A stretch of 34,063 bases of DNA from Oscillospiraceae bacterium (GCA_015064395.1 SVSH01000023.1:1-34063), one strand, 5' to 3'. Positions 6,880-14,926 are shown, counted from the first letter of the stretch. Translations and numbers: made by a program. Notes: generated from the sequence alone by a model not told the origin.

Positions 6880-7323
6880 ATGAACATGGACAAAAAAGCC
6901 TATCAGCGTTACACTGAGGCGCACGCCCCCCGCTCCCCACTTTTCAAGGACTGCCTGCACGCCTTTTTGGTGGGCGGGCTGATCTGTACCCTCGCCCAAG
7001 GACTGGTCACGCTGTACGGCGCATGGGGGCTGGAAAAGGAGGATGCCGGGACGCTGACGTCGGTGACGCTTGTGTTTGTCGCCGCCTTTTTGACGGGTCT
7101 TGGCGTATTTGTTAAGATCGCTAAATTTGCCGGCGCCGGGACGCTGGTGCCCATCACCGGCTTTGCCAACTCGGTGGTGTCGCCCGCCATCGACTGCAAG
7201 GCCGAGGGCTGGGTGCTGGGCGTGGGTGCCAAGATCTTCACCGTCGCAGGTCCCGTGCTGCTCTATGGCACGCTGGCAGGGGCTGCGTGGGGTGTGATCT
7301 ACTGGGTTTCGACGCTGCTTTGA
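6880..7323 (+). CDS. spoVAC: Stage V sporulation protein AC (SpoVAC)
   Basis: SpoVAC is an inner spore-membrane channel component that moves Ca2+-dipicolinate and is mechanosensitive in Bacillus. The 147-residue product has the family core: KDCLHAFLVGGLICTLAQG as the first membrane segment, a second membrane helix (VTLVFVAAFLTGLGVF), the signature FAGAGTLVPITGFANSV, and a last hydrophobic segment. Length matches the family. I placed the start at 6880 (MNMDKKAYQRYTE) rather than 6847 because the forespore-type -10 box covers 6841-6847; the ribosome site (AAGTGAG) is weak. spoVAD and spoVAE, normally following, are absent. A weak terminator comes directly after the stop. Confidence 0.93.
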   Translation: MNMDKKAYQRYTEAHAPRSPLFKDCLHAFLVGGLICTLAQGLVTLYGAWGLEKEDAGTLTSVTLVFVAAFLTGLGVFVKIAKFAGAGTLVPITGFANSVVSPAIDCKAEGWVLGVGAKIFTVAGPVLLYGTLAGAAWGVIYWVSTLL

Positions 7324-7329
7324 CAGAAA

Positions 7330-7359
7330 AAAGGCTTCTTTGGAGGCCTTTATCTTTTT
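7330..7359 (+). terminator. Probable weak terminator after spoVAC
   Basis: AAAGGC pairs with GCCTTT across a 10-base loop and is followed by ATCTTTTT. The stem is short. From here to the promoter at 7557 I see no gene; a short open frame at 7363-7560 has no ribosome site or recognisable sequence. Confidence 0.5.
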
Positions 7360-7556
7360 GTCGTGATTTTTCGTTATATTATTTTTTGTTTTTTTCTTCC
7401 TCTTGCTGTTTTTGCGAAATTATTGCCTTTTGTGAGGCATGGTAACGCAGGCAAAATGAACGGGTCGGGCAGGTGGGGAGGCAAAGTGCCCAACAAACGC
7501 ACGAAATTCGCCCCTGCGTGGCCAAAGATTTGTGCAGGATTTTCATTCGTGGCGGA

Positions 7557-7585
7557 TTGACTTTTCTTTTTGTCTGTAGTATAAT
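7557..7585 (+). promoter_or_regulatory. Sigma-A promoter of the B12-dehydratase operon
   Basis: TTGACT (7557-7562), a 17-bp spacer and TATAAT (7580-7585) form a strong promoter. A second TATAAT overlaps at 7585-7590 with a poorer spacing. The transcript leader would be about 115 nt. Confidence 0.88.
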
Positions 7586-7608
7586 ATAATAGATTAAGAT
7601 TATACACT

Positions 7609-7677
7609 CGGAAATTGTGCCTGCCCGGTGCGATTTCCGTGATCCAATACGCGCGCGCATGCGTATGTATGCGCGCA
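7609..7677 (+). promoter_or_regulatory. Structured leader of the dehydratase operon with alternating purine-pyrimidine tract
   Basis: CGGAAAT (7609-7615) can pair with ATTTCCG (7633-7639). After it, GCGCGCAT (7653-7660) pairs with ATGCGCGC (7669-7676). Bases 7647-7677 alternate purine and pyrimidine without exception. I found no cobalamin-riboswitch B12 box. A regulatory role is possible but unproven. Confidence 0.5.
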
Positions 7678-7706
7678 GGACTTGCAACAGAAAGGAACTG
7701 TTCACC

Positions 7707-9371
7707 ATGAAAAGATCCAAGAGATTTGAGGCACTCGATGCCCGCCCGGTCAACCTGGACGGCTACATCAGCGAATGGCCCGAGATGGGCTTTGTCGCCA
7801 TGCACAGCCCCTATGATCCCAAGCCCTCCATCAAGATCAGCGGCGGCAAGATCATCGAGCTTGACGGCAAAGCAAGAAAGGATTTCGATTTTATCGATAC
7901 CTTTATCGCCGACCACGCCATCAACATTCAGCGTGCGCCCGTGTCGATGTCCATCCCCTCACTGGAGATCGCGAGAAAGATCGTCGATATCCACGTGCCG
8001 AGAAAAGAGATCCTCAAGATCTGTTCGGGTATCTCGCCTGCCAAGATGGCCGAGGTCATCGGTCACCTCAACGTGGTGGAGCTGATGATGGGTATGCAAA
8101 AAATGCGCGCCCGTCTGCGCCCCTTCAACCAGGCGCACATTACCAACCTAAAGGACGATCCCGTCCAGCTGGCGGCCGATGCGGCTGAGGGTGCTCTTCG
8201 CGGCTTTGCCGAGGAGGAGACGACGATGGGTATTGCCCGTTACGCGCCCTTCTCCGCCATGGCCATTCTGATCGGCTCGCAGGCAGGACGCCCCGGCGTC
8301 TTGACCCAGTGCTCCTCCGAGGAGGCGACCGAGCTGGATCTTGGTATCCGCGGCTTGACTACTTATGCAGAAACCGTTTCGGTCTACGGCACCGAAAAGG
8401 TGTTCGTTGACGGTGACGACACTCCTTACTCCAAGGCGTTCCTTAACTCGGCCTACGCATCCCGCGGCCTCAAGGTCCGCTTTACCTCGGGTGCAGGCTC
8501 CGAGGTGCTTATGGGTTATAGCGAAAAGAAGTCGATGCTGTACCTCGAGTGCCGTTGCCTGTACGTGACCAAGGGTGCCGGCTCGCAGGGAACCCAGAAC
8601 GGCGCGATCAGCTGTATCGCCGTTCCCGCCTCCGTTCCCTCGGGTATCCGCGAGGTGCTGGGTGAGAACCTGGTAGCAACCCTTCTGGGTCTTGAATGTG
8701 CCTCGGGTAACGACCAGAGCTTTTCCAACTCGCCCGCTCGCCGCACGACCCGCACGCTCCTCGAGCTGATGCCGGGTACCGACTTTATTTTCTCGGGCTA
8801 TGCGGCTGAGCCCAACTACGACAACATGTTCGCCGGCTCCAACTTTGATGCCGAGGACTTTGACGATTATAACGTACTGCAGCGTGACCTGCAGGTGGAC
8901 GGCGGTCTTCGCCCCGTCCTGGAGGAGGACGTCATCGCGGTGCGCCGCAAGGCAGCCAAGGCGGTGCAATCGGTGTTCCGCTATCTGGGGCTGACCGAGA
9001 TCACGGACGCGCAGGTCGAGGCGGTCGTTTACGCTCACGGCTCCAAGGATACGCTGGATCGTGACGTTCCCGCTGACCTCATCGCCTGCGAGGATATGCT
9101 GAAGCGCGGCATCACGGGCATCGACGTTTGCCGAGCTCTCGCCGAAACGGGGCACGAGGACATCGCACAGCGCGTGCTCAACATGCTCAAGCAGCGCGTC
9201 GTTGGTGACTACATGCAGACCTCGGCGGTGCTGGACGAAAACTACCGCGTGCTCAGTGCCATCAACACCCCCAACACCTACATGGGCCCCGGCACGGGCT
9301 ACCGTCTTGACGGCGAGCGCTGGGAGGAAATCAAGGACATTCCTCACCAGATCGACCCCCACAACCTTTGA
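7707..9371 (+). CDS. pduC: B12-dependent propanediol/glycerol dehydratase, large (alpha) subunit
   Basis: This is the catalytic TIM-barrel subunit of the adenosylcobalamin-dependent dehydratase that turns 1,2-propanediol to propionaldehyde, or glycerol to 3-hydroxypropionaldehyde, by radical chemistry. The 554-residue product matches PduC/DhaB over its whole length, from RSKRFEAL to TGYRLDGERWEEIK. Relative to Klebsiella PduC it is offset by one residue. The substrate and K+ ligands are in place: Q142 and H144 (NQAHITN), E171 (EEETTMG), E222 (YAETVS), and the Asp in GNDQSF. The ATG at 7707 has AAAGGAA upstream, and the open frame before it is leader. It heads the operon. Diol versus glycerol preference cannot be settled by eye. 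Confidence 0.95.
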   Translation: MKRSKRFEALDARPVNLDGYISEWPEMGFVAMHSPYDPKPSIKISGGKIIELDGKARKDFDFIDTFIADHAINIQRAPVSMSIPSLEIARKIVDIHVPRKEILKICSGISPAKMAEVIGHLNVVELMMGMQKMRARLRPFNQAHITNLKDDPVQLAADAAEGALRGFAEEETTMGIARYAPFSAMAILIGSQAGRPGVLTQCSSEEATELDLGIRGLTTYAETVSVYGTEKVFVDGDDTPYSKAFLNSAYASRGLKVRFTSGAGSEVLMGYSEKKSMLYLECRCLYVTKGAGSQGTQNGAISCIAVPASVPSGIREVLGENLVATLLGLECASGNDQSFSNSPARRTTRTLLELMPGTDFIFSGYAAEPNYDNMFAGSNFDAEDFDDYNVLQRDLQVDGGLRPVLEEDVIAVRRKAAKAVQSVFRYLGLTEITDAQVEAVVYAHGSKDTLDRDVPADLIACEDMLKRGITGIDVCRALAETGHEDIAQRVLNMLKQRVVGDYMQTSAVLDENYRVLSAINTPNTYMGPGTGYRLDGERWEEIKDIPHQIDPHNL

Positions 9372-9408
9372 TCGACCTACCACCCAAAGATAACGGAGGA
9401 TACTACAT

Positions 9409-10548
9409 ATGCAACTCACTGAAGATATTCGCAAGAAGATAGCCGAGGCGGTCATCCGCGAGTCCGCACAGCTGGACGGCATCCGCCCCGAGGAAATGCT
9501 CCACTCGGTCGTGGACTATTTGGAGGGCGCTGAACCCCGCAACGATTGCACGACCGCCAAGATGATGGGCCACCGCGGCGTCCGCGTGGACGAGGACATC
9601 GTTCGCCGCATCGCCATCGCCGTCGTTAAGGAGGCCGAGCAGCTCGAGGGCGTTGATCCCGAGGAAATGCTGCAGAAGGTCGTCGGCTCGTTGCAGGGCG
9701 AGTCCATCACCGAGGTCGCTCCCGTGTCCAACGAGAGCCTTCTGTTCACCGGCCGTGGCGTTGTGCTGGAGGATGCCATTTGCAAGCAGATCTCCGAGGC
9801 CGTGATCAAGGAGGCCGCACAGCTGGAGGGCGTTGTCCCCGGCGAGGCCATTGAGAAGGTGCTGACCGCGCTGCGTGCTCAGCCCGCCCGCGAGGTAGCT
9901 TCGTCTGCCGCTCTGCGCGAGATGGCAGCTGCTTGCCCCGTAACGAGCGCCAAGAAGGCATCTGCCCGCCCCGCTTCGATGGCAGGCACCGAGCGCATCA
10001 ATCCCACCAAGACGTCCTATCACGGCTATCCCATCGCCGAGAAGGGCAATGATCCCAAGGAGGTCGTCATCGGCGTAGGCCCCGGCTTCCAGAAGGAGAT
10101 CCAGGCGACCATCTGCGGCATTCCGCTGGCGGAAGTGATCCGCGAGGTCAAGGCCGGTATTGAGGAGGAAGGCATGGTGCCCCGCGTGGTTAAGGTGCTC
10201 AAAACGTCCGACGTTTGCTTCATGGGACTTGAGGCCGCCAAGATCTCGGGCTCGGGCATCGGCATCGGTCTGCAGTCCAAGGGCACGGCCGTCATTCACC
10301 AGAAGGATCTGTATCCGCTGTCCAATTTGGAGCTGTTCCCCCAGGCACCTTTGATGAACCTGGAGACCTACCGTAAGATCGGTCAGAACGCGGCCAAGTA
10401 TGCCAAGGGCGAGCAGGTCACCCCCATCTCCTCGGTCAACGACCCCATGTGCCGCGCCAAGTATCAGGTCAAGGCGGCCATCATGCACATCGCCGAGACC
10501 GAGCAGGTCGATCCGAACTATCCCATCATCGCATGGAGCGACCGCTGA
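9409..10548 (+). CDS. pduD: Dehydratase medium (beta) subunit with triple helical-repeat N-terminal extension
   Basis: The C-terminal part (about 217-379) is a normal PduD/DhaC-type beta subunit: EVVIGVGPGF, IPLAEVIREVKAGIEEEG, SGSGIGIGLQSKGTAVIHQ, PLSNLELFPQAPL and YRKIGQNAAKYAKGE. It binds cobalamin with the large subunit. The family is usually about 190-230 residues; this one is 379. The extra N-terminus holds three tandem copies of a 38-residue module (residues 3-40, 60-97 and 120-157) separated by linkers of 19 and 22 residues, then a low-complexity Ala/Ser/Lys linker (158-216). PduD of microcompartment-forming bacteria has one short amphipathic N-terminal helix that directs encapsulation. 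A triplicated, longer version is unusual. The start has GGAGG about 10 bp upstream. It follows pduC by 37 bp. Confidence 0.93.
   Translation: MQLTEDIRKKIAEAVIRESAQLDGIRPEEMLHSVVDYLEGAEPRNDCTTAKMMGHRGVRVDEDIVRRIAIAVVKEAEQLEGVDPEEMLQKVVGSLQGESITEVAPVSNESLLFTGRGVVLEDAICKQISEAVIKEAAQLEGVVPGEAIEKVLTALRAQPAREVASSAALREMAAACPVTSAKKASARPASMAGTERINPTKTSYHGYPIAEKGNDPKEVVIGVGPGFQKEIQATICGIPLAEVIREVKAGIEEEGMVPRVVKVLKTSDVCFMGLEAAKISGSGIGIGLQSKGTAVIHQKDLYPLSNLELFPQAPLMNLETYRKIGQNAAKYAKGEQVTPISSVNDPMCRAKYQVKAAIMHIAETEQVDPNYPIIAWSDR
9415..9879 (+). repeat. Three tandem coding repeats of a 38-residue amphipathic module
   Basis: Coding copies at 9415-9528, 9586-9699 and 9766-9879 share the pattern (L/V)xxDIxxxIAxAVIKEAxQLEGVxPEEMLxKVVxxL. 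Each looks like a helix, a Gly turn followed by Pro, and a second helix. Alignment needs no internal gaps. Protein similarity is obvious, while the DNA copies have diverged. Confidence 0.88.
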
Positions 10549-10578
10549 TGTTGCACCAACGGAAAGGAAGTTGAGAAC

Positions 10579-10971
10579 ATGAAATATCCGCTTGGCGAAT
10601 ACGAACGCGAAAAAATCACGTCCAAGACCGGCAAAAAGCTGGATGATATCAATCTTGAAGAGATCAAGAAGGGTAACATCACGGGCGAGGACATCAAGAT
10701 CTCCAAGGAAATGCTGCGCAAGCAGGGACAGGTGGCAATGGAGGCGGACAACCCTCCCATGGCCCGCAACTTCGAGCGCGCGGCTGAGCTTGTCGATGTT
10801 CCCGACGAGGTCATTCTGAAGATGTATAATATGCTTCGTCCCAACCGCTCGACTAAGGCAGAGCTGCTTGCGATGGCTGACGAGCTGAACAAAAAATACC
10901 ATGCAAAAACTTGCGCGAAACTGGTGCTGGAAGCAGCCGAGGTTTACGAAAAGAGAGGAATATTGCTTTGA
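10579..10971 (+). CDS. pduE: Dehydratase small (gamma) subunit
   Basis: This 130-residue product matches the small subunit of diol/glycerol dehydratases: YPLGEYEREKITSKTGKKLDDI near the start, then GEDIKISKEMLRKQGQVAME, the FERAAELVDVPDEVILKMYNMLRP block, and the C-terminal CAKLVLEAAEVYEKRGIL. It completes the (alpha-beta-gamma)2 enzyme. Salmonella PduE is longer by roughly 40 residues at its N-terminus because of a targeting extension; this copy lacks that, like DhaE of non-compartment clostridial enzymes. AAAGGAAG lies upstream. Its stop overlaps the TTG start of the reactivase gene by 4 bases, so the two are probably translationally coupled. Confidence 0.93.
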   Translation: MKYPLGEYEREKITSKTGKKLDDINLEEIKKGNITGEDIKISKEMLRKQGQVAMEADNPPMARNFERAAELVDVPDEVILKMYNMLRPNRSTKAELLAMADELNKKYHAKTCAKLVLEAAEVYEKRGILL

Positions 10972-12782
10972 AACTGATCGCAGGGGTGGATATCGGTAAC
11001 TCCACCACCGAGGTGTGCATCGGCACGCGGGACGCGAGTGGCTCCACTCGGTTCCTCGGCGGCGCGATGCGGGCGACGACGGGGACGAAGGGCACACTGG
11101 CCAACGTCCACGGCATCAAGGCGGCGCTGTTGGCGGCGGTGAACGAGGCGGGATACCGTATCTCCGACTTGTCGCTCATCCGCATCAACGAGGCCGCGCC
11201 CGTCATCGGTGACACAGCGATGGAAACCATTACCGAGACCATCATTACCGAATCTTCCATGATCGGGCACAACCCCGCAACTCCCGCCGGCGCGGGACAG
11301 GCTGTGGGTGATTTGATCCCGCTCTCAAGGCTGGATGCGGCGAGAGAGGGCGTGGCGTATATCGTCACGGTGCCAAGGTCATATACCTATGAAACGGTTG
11401 CCCAGCGCATCAACCGTGCCGCGGCACGCATCGACATCAAGGGTGTCATCATGCAGGCGGACGAGGCAGTGCTGGTGGAAAACCGTCTGGACAAAAAAAT
11501 ACCTATCATTGATGAGGTTCGCTATATAGACCGATTGCCCGAGGGCAAGAGAGCCGCCATTGAGGTGGCACTGCCGGGTCAGTCGGTGCGCATGCTGAGC
11601 AACCCCTATGGCATTGCGACGCTTTTGGAGCTGGATGCCGCGCAGACGCGCAGTATCACGCCTATCGCCAAGAGCCTGATCGGCAAGCGAAGTGCGGTGG
11701 TCATCAAGACCCCCCACGGCAACGTGCGCGAGAACGTGCTCAAGGCGGGCTCGATCACCTTTGACGCCCAGTATGCCGTCACCATCAACATCGACGAGGG
11801 TGCGGAGCGCATCATGCAGACGCTGGACGGTGCGGGCGAGATCCGGGACATCCGGGGCGAGGCCAACACCAACGTCGGACAAATGCTGCAGCGCATTCGC
11901 GGCGGCATGGCCGGCGTGAGCGGTGAGCGGGCGGAGGAGATCCGCATTACCGACCTGTTGGCGGTGGATACCTTGGCTCCCGTGGCGATCTCGGGTGCTC
12001 TGGCAGGCGAGACCTGCATGGAAAAGGCGGTGGGTATCGCCGCGATGGTGCGTACCCGTCAGTTGCCCATGCAGCAGATCGCAGACGCACTTTCCCGTGA
12101 TCTTGGCGTGCGGGTGATCGTTGCAGGCGTGGAGGCCGTCATGGCCGCGCTGGGCGCGATGACGACGCCGGGTACGCGCGTGCCCTTGGCCATTTTAGAC
12201 ATGGGCGGCGGCTCGACCGACGCGGCTGTGATCAATGAGAGCGGTGCGGTCAATATGACGCACTGCGCCGGCGCGGGTGAGCTTGTTTCCATGCTCATTC
12301 AGACCGAGCTGGGGCTTGCCAGCAGACATACCGCCGAGCAGATCAAAAAGTACCCGCTTGGCAAGGTGGAGAGCTTGTTCCATCTGCGCCTGGAGAGCGG
12401 CGAGATGCAGTTCTTTGACGGCGCGATCGACCCAAGACTCTTTGGTCACGTCGTGCTCATCACCCCTGAGGGTATGATCCGCATCGACGAGGATATCCCC
12501 ATGGAGAAGATTGTTCAGGTGCGCCGCGAGGCCAAGAGAAAGGTGTTCGTGACCAATGCGCTGCGCGCTCTGCGCCAGGTTGCGCCCGGACATGATCTTC
12601 GCCATATCCCCAACGTGGTGCTCGTCGGCGGCTCGGCGGAGGATTTTGAGATCCCCGAGATGCTCATGGAGGAGTTTGCCGCTTATCGCATTGTGTGCGG
12701 TCGAGGAAACATCCGTGCCAGCGAGGGACCGAGAAACGCCGTTGCGACGGGACTGGTTCTGTCGTATTTGGGGGATATGTAA
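10968..12782 (+). CDS. pduG: Diol/glycerol dehydratase reactivase, large ATPase subunit
   Basis: The reactivase exchanges damaged cobalamin for intact adenosylcobalamin in ATP-dependent fashion and resembles an Hsp70-type chaperone. The 604-residue product begins LKLIAGVDIGNSTTEV, the first phosphate loop of the actin/Hsp70 ATPase fold. It carries the second nucleotide motif LAILDMGGGSTDAAVI (about 407-422) and the C-terminal VVLVGGSAEDFEIPEM. I chose TTG at 10968, since it overlaps the pduE stop (TTGA), has GAGAGGAA upstream and gives the family length; an in-frame ATG-like start further upstream lies inside pduE. The small reactivase subunit follows 3 bp later. Confidence 0.94.
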   Translation: MKLIAGVDIGNSTTEVCIGTRDASGSTRFLGGAMRATTGTKGTLANVHGIKAALLAAVNEAGYRISDLSLIRINEAAPVIGDTAMETITETIITESSMIGHNPATPAGAGQAVGDLIPLSRLDAAREGVAYIVTVPRSYTYETVAQRINRAAARIDIKGVIMQADEAVLVENRLDKKIPIIDEVRYIDRLPEGKRAAIEVALPGQSVRMLSNPYGIATLLELDAAQTRSITPIAKSLIGKRSAVVIKTPHGNVRENVLKAGSITFDAQYAVTINIDEGAERIMQTLDGAGEIRDIRGEANTNVGQMLQRIRGGMAGVSGERAEEIRITDLLAVDTLAPVAISGALAGETCMEKAVGIAAMVRTRQLPMQQIADALSRDLGVRVIVAGVEAVMAALGAMTTPGTRVPLAILDMGGGSTDAAVINESGAVNMTHCAGAGELVSMLIQTELGLASRHTAEQIKKYPLGKVESLFHLRLESGEMQFFDGAIDPRLFGHVVLITPEGMIRIDEDIPMEKIVQVRREAKRKVFVTNALRALRQVAPGHDLRHIPNVVLVGGSAEDFEIPEMLMEEFAAYRIVCGRGNIRASEGPRNAVATGLVLSYLGDM

Positions 12783-12785
12783 GCC

Positions 12786-13133
12786 ATGATTGCAAGAAAA
12801 CCAACCATTCTGATATTTACCGTCCGTCCCGATGAGGCGCTGCTACGCGAGATGTGCGCCGGCATTGAGGAGGAGGGCGTATTATACGACGTGATTGCCC
12901 AGCCCTCGGGAGAGGCTGAGGCGCTGGCGGCTCTGGCATCGGGGATGTCCATGCTGGGCGCGGGGCTTGCTCTGGTCGGGCAGGCTACGGCACTGCATAT
13001 CAAGGGCATGACGGATTCTTCTCCCTTGTTGGGGTATGCCCCCACAACGCCACAACAGGCGCGAAACATCGGTGCTGACAGCGCCCGTGTCATCAAAAAG
13101 CTCCCCCTTCGTATGGGAGAGCATGAGATTTAA
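12786..13133 (+). CDS. pduH: Dehydratase reactivase, small subunit
   Basis: This 115-residue protein pairs with the large reactivase subunit and swaps places with the dehydratase beta subunit during reactivation. It matches PduH/DdrB: ILIFTVRPDEALLREMCAGIEEEGV, then ALASGMSMLGAGLALVGQATALHIKGM, with LLGYAPTTPQQARNIGADSARVIKKLP in the C-terminal half. The GIEEEG segment mirrors the beta-subunit segment KAGIEEEG, as expected for the fold swap. The start is 3 bp after pduG with a weak GGGGGA site inside the pduG end. Confidence 0.92.
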   Translation: MIARKPTILIFTVRPDEALLREMCAGIEEEGVLYDVIAQPSGEAEALAALASGMSMLGAGLALVGQATALHIKGMTDSSPLLGYAPTTPQQARNIGADSARVIKKLPLRMGEHEI

Positions 13134-13177
13134 GAGAACCGATCGAAAACGGAATTCATAAGGAGAGTAGTGTTTCG

Positions 13178-14203
13178 ATGAAAATCTATACCAAACATGG
13201 AGATGCCGGTATGACGACACTCAAGTCGGCCACCCAGATCTCCAAGGCGGATGACCGCATTGCGGCCCTGGGCACCATCGACGAGCTGACGGCGCAGATG
13301 GGTCTTGCCAAGGCATATATTTCATCCATGAGAACGGCGGACAGCGCCACCTGCGTCGAGCATTTCGACCGCGTGCAGACAACGCTGATGACCGTTATGG
13401 CTGGGATTGCCGATCCCCGCAACAAGGCGTACGAGGTCAGTGCCGAGGAAACGGCATTTCTGGAGCATATCATTGACCTGGTGGAGGAGTCCTTCCCCCG
13501 CGAGCGTCGCTTTGTTGTCCCCGGATACTGCGAGTTGTCGGCGCGGCTTGACGTGGCGCGTGCCACCTGCCGTCGCGCAGAGCGCGAGCTGGTGATTATG
13601 GACCGCAAATATGCCGCGCATCCGTCGGCCAAGGCCTATCTCAATCGCCTGTCCGATTACTTATATATGCTGGCTCGCCGTGCCGATCACGACGAGATGC
13701 TGCGCCGCGAGGGCAAGGCTGTGAGCAGTGCCGCCGCTCCGACGGGAGCCAGTGTGACCGACGCTGTGGTGGACGAGGTGCTCCGCCGCGTGGGTGCGTT
13801 TGGCACGCTGGACCTGAAGAAGGCCGAGACGCTCATCCGCGAGATCGAGGCGTATGCCGCTACCATCGGTAAAAAGGCTGTCATTGCCGTTTGCAACGCG
13901 CAGGGCAACCCCATCGCGGTGCACGTCATGGACGACGCCTTCCTTGTCAGCTACGATGTGGCACTGAAGAAGGCGTATACGGCCGTTTCGGTCAAGATGT
14001 CTACGATGGAGCTGTCGGCGCTGGTTCAGCCCGGTCAGACCTTCTACGGTCTTCAGAACGTGGATAAGATGCTCGTCTTCGGCGGCGGTGTGCCCCTGAA
14101 GGTGGGAGATCGCATCGTCGGCGGCCTGGGTATCTCGGGCGGTACGGGTGAGGAGGACCACGCGCTGTGTGAATACGGCCTGCAAGTATTTGCTCGCCTG
14201 TGA
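13178..14203 (+). CDS. pduO: PduO-type ATP:cob(I)alamin adenosyltransferase with C-terminal HbpS-like domain
   Basis: The enzyme makes adenosylcobalamin from cob(I)alamin and ATP, giving the dehydratase its cofactor. The 341-residue product has the N-terminal PduO helical-bundle domain (about 1-185) with MKIYTKHGDAGMTTL, GTIDELTAQ and RATCRRAERELV. A short Ala-rich linker leads to a C-terminal DUF336/HbpS-like domain (about 200-341) with KKAVIAVCNAQGNPIAVHVMDDA and VPLKVGDRIVGGLGISGGTGEEDH. This two-domain layout is that of Salmonella PduO, and the C-domain binds haem or cobalamin in characterised members. AAGGAGAG precedes the ATG. A 44-bp gap separates it from pduH; its stop overlaps the ribosome site of the next gene, so the operon continues. 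Confidence 0.94.
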   Translation: MKIYTKHGDAGMTTLKSATQISKADDRIAALGTIDELTAQMGLAKAYISSMRTADSATCVEHFDRVQTTLMTVMAGIADPRNKAYEVSAEETAFLEHIIDLVEESFPRERRFVVPGYCELSARLDVARATCRRAERELVIMDRKYAAHPSAKAYLNRLSDYLYMLARRADHDEMLRREGKAVSSAAAPTGASVTDAVVDEVLRRVGAFGTLDLKKAETLIREIEAYAATIGKKAVIAVCNAQGNPIAVHVMDDAFLVSYDVALKKAYTAVSVKMSTMELSALVQPGQTFYGLQNVDKMLVFGGGVPLKVGDRIVGGLGISGGTGEEDHALCEYGLQVFARL

Positions 14204-14214
14204 GGAGGACCGAC

Positions 14215-14901
14215 GTGAAAAAACGTATCTTTTGTATTTTAATGGTCATGCTGATGATCGGCAACCTTGCATTCTACGCCGTAGCGGAGGAAAAGAACGT
14301 GACGATGCTGCATAACTGTGACACTGCGTTTGGCGGATTTGTCGTTGAGAATGACGCACAACGCGGTCGCTGTCTGGCCTTGCATTTTAACGGCCAGGGT
14401 CGGGACTTTGCCAACAGCATTTCCTTTTCTCCCATCAATGCCAAGGGATGTGACACCCTTGTGATGGAGGTTTACGTATCGGAGCCGGCTATGATCTCCA
14501 ACATCAAGCAGATGTACGTGGAGATCACCTCGTCGGGAACGTGCGACCAAATGGAAACTGCCTGGGCGGCACACAGCGTGCTGGGCTCGGCGAAGCTGAA
14601 GGCCGGCTGGAATACGGTGTATTTCTACCTGTCGGATAGCGGTGCTACTAACGGCGACTGCGATCTGTCTGCTATCAATTATTTCCGCATCTATGCAGAA
14701 TACAACGGTGCGGCACTGAAGGGACAGGTGCTCAAGATCGACGATATCCGCATGGTATATACGGGCGGCTACGACTATTCCGACTTGTCGTTTGAGGCCT
14801 ACCGCGGAGACAATCCCACGGTGGATATCCGCATTGAGGGTCAGGATGAACCCGACCTTGCCCACCGCCACGACAATATCACCGTGGCTGTTGGCCGTTG
14901 A
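14215..14901 (+). CDS. Secreted beta-sandwich protein, possibly carbohydrate-binding
   Basis: The 228-residue product begins with a signal peptide (KKRIFCILMVMLMIGNLAFYAVA, likely cut before EE). The mature part reads as a beta-rich jelly roll: NCDTAFGGFVVENDAQRGRC, a hydrophobic strand with FNGQGRDFANSISFSPI, then the GCDTLVMEVYVSEPAMI and WNTVYFYLSDSG segments, and ILK-type DDIRMVYTGG at the end. That order is typical of galactose-binding-like or CBM domains fused to glycosidases, but I cannot name a family. I chose GTG at 14215 because GAGGAGG ends 5 bp upstream. It starts 11 bp after pduO, so it belongs to the same transcript. The operon link to B12 enzymes is odd and its function is unknown. 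Confidence 0.72.
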   Translation: MKKRIFCILMVMLMIGNLAFYAVAEEKNVTMLHNCDTAFGGFVVENDAQRGRCLALHFNGQGRDFANSISFSPINAKGCDTLVMEVYVSEPAMISNIKQMYVEITSSGTCDQMETAWAAHSVLGSAKLKAGWNTVYFYLSDSGATNGDCDLSAINYFRIYAEYNGAALKGQVLKIDDIRMVYTGGYDYSDLSFEAYRGDNPTVDIRIEGQDEPDLAHRHDNITVAVGR

Positions 14902-14926
14902 TATGATTCGAGGAGCTTATCTACTT

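Noticed and set aside
7591-7706. Cobalamin riboswitch upstream of pduC
   Set aside because: The leader is only about 115 nt and lacks the conserved B12 box; the visible stems do not fit that fold.
8148-11097. Long antisense frames across the dehydratase genes
   Set aside because: They arise from the high-GC third positions of pduC and pduD; no start signals or family features.
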